Source of the DNA: Gaeumannomyces sp. JS-464
Taxonomy: Eukaryota > Ascomycota > Sordariomycetes > Magnaporthales > Magnaporthaceae
DNA: 64,000 nt
Assembly: GCA_002197995.1 (NCBI GenBank)
Contig: NGZR01000001.1
Span: 15,581,501 to 15,645,500 of the forward strand
Reading direction: 5' to 3'
Shown: positions 60,600 to 64,000 of the stretch, piece after piece
Layout: every line of letters starts with the position of its first letter
Numbering within the stretch: the first letter of the stretch is position 1
Notes under the pieces: generated by a model
Database searches by the model: none
Told to the model about the DNA's origin: nothing
What the model saw: the letters and a program-made list of their open reading frames with translations, nothing else
Position numbers and translations under genes: made by a program

Positions 60600-60613
60600 A
60601 AAAAGGGGAGGAT
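60600..60613 (+). promoter_or_regulatory. Gypsy D polypurine tract
   Basis: AAAAAGGGGAGGAT directly before the 3' LTR; this is the expected primer site for plus-strand DNA synthesis and fixes the orientation of D. Confidence 0.85.
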
Positions 60614-60615
60614 TG

Positions 60616-60928
60616 TGTTACACGGAAACGCTTAAGGATTTTTGGGAATAGCTTTATAAGGGCCCCAAAAGCCCAAACGCCCGCAAAAAATAAGCGCCGA
60701 ACCAGTAAGGCCAATTGTTAAAATAAGGCTACCAATCGGGTTAACAGCGAAAGCGCAAATGGACGGACCCTTAACACGAGCCACAAAAATCTGTTTATTA
60801 ATCCCTGCGTTTTTTATAAACCCTTTTAGCAAATTTTGGCTTTTTAAGCATCTTTTAAGGCTATGAAAAATTATTAGCTTTTATAATAAAGATTAATTTT
60901 CCTAAGCTTGCATTGCACTTTTGTAACA
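60616..60928 (+). repeat. Gypsy D 3' LTR
   Basis: 313 bp, TGTTACACGG...TTTTGTAACA; perfect inverted ends TGTTAC/GTAACA. The start could be 60614 by alignment with the 5' LTR. Confidence 0.93.
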
Positions 60929-61546
60929 CTATTATTAGTTCAGGTAGTATAAAAAAAAGGTGTAAATGTTACAAAGAAAGGAAATAAGTGTAAAATAAGG
61001 AAAATAGGTAGTATTTAAGCTTGTAAACCCTGGTATTATCGTTTGGCGATAATGTAGTAGTTGGTGGCCTTAACGAACGAAATGAAAAGAAGAGGCTTTT
61101 GTAACAGCCGTTTTTAATATCCGAGTTTATTAAAAACCAAGGCGGGGTTCGTTATAAGCCATTTATTGTTTGTTTTAACCAGTTTGCAAAATATAAAGTG
61201 AAAAGAGATTTATTTTTCCCATAACGGTACGGGTTATCATTTTTATGTTTAAATTTTTAATGGTATTAATCGAAATTTCCGTAGCTTATACGGGCGGTTA
61301 TTAGCCGTTGCAATACTTTTTGGTATAATTGTAAAACGTTAAGTATGTGTTATAATGTTAACGGAAAGCTTATAGCTTTGTATCGTTCCGGAAGGTTATT
61401 TTCGAGCCAAACGTTCCAGGCGTACTAGGCCATTTTCCAAACTAAAGCTTTAACGCCGGCCACTATTAGTTTAACGTATTAAGGTATTAGGAGGGCCGTG
61501 CTTAACCTTGTTTCGGTATCAGCTTTTTCGTTTTTAGGGATTCCCG
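60929..61546 (-). mobile_element. LINE-1 (Tad-like), 5'-ward segment, - strand
   Basis: Starts with the CTATT duplication and continues the LINE-1 homology cut at 11538. Reverse-complement match to LINE-2 from about 17915 back to 17330. Homology ends at about 61546, so the copy is 5'-truncated to roughly 1 kb, lacking RT. Confidence 0.9.
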
Positions 61547-61900
61547 TACAGACTGTTTTCTCGTAATGTCAGCAAAAAGAACGACAAACAGCCTTGGTAA
61601 CAAACCGATATAAAAAAAAGGAGCACATTAACCCAGCGACGTAAACGCAGTCGTCCTTTCCACCTTATGCTTAATGTTAATGGCCGGGTAAAATTAAAAT
61701 GCGGCGCCAGCCTGCGGCTTAACACCCCCAGCCTTACCCTACCGCCCGCGGCCGCCGTCGTGGTCCAGCGGTACAGCAGCATAACGAGCCCGCCGCCGAT
61801 TAGGCCCAGCACCAGGGCGATAAAAATAAGCCCGAGCCGGCGCGGCATTTCGAGCGCCGTAGCCGCGACCCATAGCGCGGCCGGCAGCACGATGGCTACG

Positions 61901-62070
61901 TGATGGAGGTGCGCGGCGACAGGCACCCAAAGTGATTGTTGATTGTTACTGGGCTACTCTACTGGATCGCGGGCTAGGGCGCGCGCAGGCCAAAATACCA
62001 GGGCCAGTGCATAGGCCTAGAGCTGTGGGGCACCAGTTGCCACCCACGTGACTCCAGGCCACCTTTGACA
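61901..62070 (+). mobile_element. 170-bp TG...CA element (S3 family) inside the LtrA-like gene
   Basis: TGATGGAGGTGCGCG...CCACCTTTGACA, flanked by CTACG (61896-61900, 62071-62075). Removing it with one CTACG rejoins the LtrA frame as ASAVAIVLPAALW. Nearly identical to 28074-28243 but with fewer transitions. Confidence 0.93.
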
Positions 62071-62666
62071 CTACGGCCGACGCTAGCATGGTGGCGCGCA
62101 TTAGCGGCATTAGCACCGCTGTAAGCACGAAGTAGAGGCCATAAATAAAAAGGCGGTCATGTAAAAGCCGACCAGAAATACAAAGGTGTCGTGCCTTTAT
62201 GGAAGGTTAAAATTATATTTGTAGTTATGCTAACTAGGTACGCGATTAAGAACAGGATTTTACCGCGCTAAGCGACGTCGTTAATATCGAACCAGCTTAC
62301 GATTTGCGCTACGTCTGCCCAGATTTTCCAGCCCATGCAAAAGGTAACGACGAAACGTAGCAGTTAGGCGCCGTCGGGCGTTTCGGACAGGTGCTCGCCG
62401 TTAACGTGCAGGATGCCGACGTAAACGAGGTCGAAAAAAATCTCGAACGACATAACCTCGGTTAGGCGGCTCGCGCGCCATAGCAGGCCGCGGTGGAAGT
62501 ACTCCTTGACCACGGGCCGCCGGAACAGCTTCACGGCCGTGCCGCCCGCCCGCCGGTCGCCCCAGTCGGTGCCGCCGCTGAGCGTGCTGGCCGCCAAGCT
62601 GGCCGGCTGCTCGTCGTTCTTTTTGCTGCCCGGCTCGTCGCCGTAGGTGCGGACGTGTGCGCCGTA

Positions 62667-62776
62667 CTGGTCAGTCATACGCATGTTAGCCGAGGAATAG
62701 TAGCAAGAAGTATAGGCTCATGTTGAGAAAAGAAAACCACTCACCCCAAACTTGGAAAAGGTCGCGTTCAACCTAC
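62667..62776 (-). other. Probable intron of the LtrA-like gene, 110 bp
   Basis: On the - strand: donor GTAGGT at 62776, branch-like GGCTAAC, acceptor GACCAG ending at 62667. It joins the upstream acidic exon in frame to YGAHVRTYGDE. An alternative start at ATG 62684 would avoid the intron. Confidence 0.6.
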
Positions 62777-63246
62777 CGCCCCCGTGGTCCGCCAGCCGCT
62801 CCATTTGCGCCGCCACGTCGCGCAGCACGCCGACACGCTCTCCCACTCGTCCAGCAGCTCGCCGGCCCCTTCGTGCCGCCGCCGCAGCTCCTCCCTGCGC
62901 GCATGCGCGTGCGACCGCGTCCTGTCCAGGAGGTCGCGGTGCTCGTCGGACCCGTGCACAACCACCTCGACCTTGTTGTTGCCGTCGCCGTCGCCGTCGT
63001 CCCGGGCAGGAGAGATCGTCGCCTCTGTGGCGGCGGCCTTGTCGTCGGTGGCCTCGGTGTCTCGTCCGTCCTCGTCTGCTGCTGCTGGCCGCCGGCGGGG
63101 TCGACGAGCCCTTGCGGTTGCGGGATTCCATTGTCTGTTCGTGGTGTTTTTGTCCTTTTTGCCGTCTGGGCTGAACGTGCAGTCTGCTCGAGCTGGAGGA
63201 TTAGATTCCAAGGGGAAGCGGCGGTGGCCCTTCCCTACCTATTTCT

Positions 63247-63247
<1 letters not shown>

Positions 63248-63278
<31 letters not shown>
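63248..63278. repeat. Poly-C tract of 31
   Basis: Uninterrupted C run upstream of the LtrA-like start, so poly-G on the coding strand. It could form G-quadruplex/i-motif structures, and its length is likely to be uncertain in any assembly. Confidence 0.95.
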
Positions 63279-63279
<1 letters not shown>

Positions 63280-64000
63280 TCCCTCTTAGTCCCGGATCTG
63301 CATACAAGACTGGTGGGCGACGCAATTGGCTGGCTTTCTTGCCGTCTCTGCATGTGCTTCGACAAGTCACCGTCCTTTCAGCCACCCGCTAGCCACCGGC
63401 GGATGCACGTCCGTCTTTTAAGTCCTTGAGCCAATGCGCCCAGGGTCAGCTGCCCGCCTGCTGGCCAACCCCGGGAGTTAGATAGGTAGACATGCATCCA
63501 GGAGGGCTTGCCGTGTTGATTCGACCCCTTTTCCCCATGGATCCTGCACGGCGGCCCGAAATGGGCGAAGGTCCTCATGCACGGGGCTGAAGTAAGCACC
63601 CATTTGCCATGGGCGTTTCCCTCGCCAAGTCCAAGCGCCCTGGGCCGTCATTTCAATCTAGGCAATGCGGGAGCTCTGCAAAACCAGGGTCCAAAAGCTT
63701 CGCTGGCTAGCCCCGGCGAGCTCCTCGGCGAGCTTCGCCGAGTCGCCTGCCAAGCCCAAACACACTGGGAAAATGGACAAGATGAGGGGAAAAGTGAGAA
63801 ATGCCATGTGCTCACGCATCGAATTCTGAGAGAAGCACGTCCGTCTGATAAATACAGCCGAATGACAAATCGCAAAACTGCGTGTCAAAACAGGTCCTCC
63901 AGACGTTCGTTTCCAACAAAGAGCTTCCATTGCCAACCTCCAGTCTGCCCACAGGCAAGCGCCATTTCACCCGCGCTCGACCGAGCGTCACGAGAGATGG
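63280..64000. other. GC-rich sequence, no gene recognised
   Basis: Normal-composition host DNA without RIP signature. Short ORFs on both strands overlap one another and show no motif. May be the 5' region of LtrA or of a gene beyond the window. Confidence 0.5.

Larger units (their letters stand above)
11539..60928 (+). mobile_element. Ty3/gypsy chromovirus D, split by nested insertions
   Basis: LTR retrotransposon with LTRs at 11539-11852 and 60616-60928, a polypurine tract at 60600-60613, and TSD CTATT. Its own sequence lies at 11853-12013, about 18309-21366, 39942-40478, 49678-50746 and 58253-60615, about 7.3 kb in all, the usual size for a gypsy element. On the + strand it keeps RT, RNase H, an integrase zinc domain and a chromodomain, all riddled with TAA/TAG. 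It is inserted in LINE-1, and every other element of the stack is inside it. Confidence 0.92.
61547..63211 (-). pseudogene. LtrA-like (low temperature requirement A family) multi-pass membrane protein, disrupted
   Basis: The N-terminal half reads cleanly: LFRRPVVKEYFHRGLLW, then FEIFFDLVYVGILHVNGEHL (62364-62520), the signature start of fungal LtrA-like membrane proteins. It continues on the - strand with membrane segments (VTFCMGWKIWADVAQIVSWF, 62280-62350; LFLIAYLVSITTNIIL; YGLYFVLTAVLMPLMRATML) and, beyond the 170-bp insertion, VAIVLPAALWVAATALEMPRR and YPAINIKHKVERTTAF (about 61640-61690). Breaks: solo-LTR-like insertion at 61901-62070, CAG-to-TAG type stops, small frameshifts near 61640 and 62160, and loss of the 3' end at LINE-1. 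The upstream exon (to ATG 63211; ATG 63131 is an alternative) is acidic/Arg-rich and joins through intron 62667-62776. Confidence 0.8.

Overview
This window comes from a filamentous ascomycete (Pezizomycotina) with strong repeat-induced point mutation (RIP). The evidence is an iterative PKS-NRPS hybrid gene with short GT-AG introns, a nuclear LtrA-like membrane gene, and about 50 kb of fungal retrotransposons and pogo transposons. The transposons are depleted in CA/TG, enriched in TA and full of TAA/TAG stops, while CG is largely kept. No bacterial, CRISPR, rRNA or intact tRNA features were seen.

Layout. (1) 2-10720, + strand: the 3' part of a highly reducing PKS-NRPS (AT end, DH, C-methyltransferase, degenerate ER/KR, ACP, C, A, T, R). 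It has two convincing introns (5313-5406, 7204-7300) but about seven reading-frame changes, six of which fit a single missing base. (2) 10721-11169: short intergenic stretch, including the probable displaced C-terminal tail of the LtrA gene. (3) 11170-61546: a nested transposon stack. (4) 61547-63211, - strand: an LtrA-family membrane-protein gene broken by a 170-bp solo LTR-like insertion, by the stack itself and by RIP-type stops. (5) 63248-63278: a run of 31 C. (6) 63280-64000: ordinary GC-rich sequence with nothing recognised.

The stack can be peeled apart because almost every layer keeps its target-site duplication (TSD). LINE-1 (5'-truncated, - strand; 11170-11538 + 60929-61546) contains gypsy element D (+ strand, 11539-60928, LTRs ~313 bp, TSD CTATT). 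D contains: a 134-bp TG...CA element S1 (12014-18308, TSD CTACG) that is itself split by full-length LINE-2 (12125-18262, + strand); gypsy A (21367-39941, - strand, TSD TTAGC); gypsy C (40479-49677, + strand, TSD CTTTT); and LINE-E (50747-58252, - strand, 16-bp TSD). Gypsy A carries a second 134-bp element (S2), a pogo element P1 (which carries a 170-bp element S3), and in its right LTR a complete sister element, gypsy B (30205-39516, TSD TTTGC), which carries pogo P2. Gypsy C carries pogo P3. Maximum depth is five.

Removing the stack puts the PKS-NRPS and LtrA genes tail to tail, well under 1 kb apart. The transposons therefore did not import these genes; they split an older convergent gene pair. 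None of the transposon genes has an intact reading frame, so the stack is a RIP-inactivated fossil. Features that remain unexplained are an antisense Cys-rich/coiled-coil ORF between the integrase and the 3' LTR of A and B, tRNA-like sequences each followed by a stem-loop, and several blocks with no recognised content.
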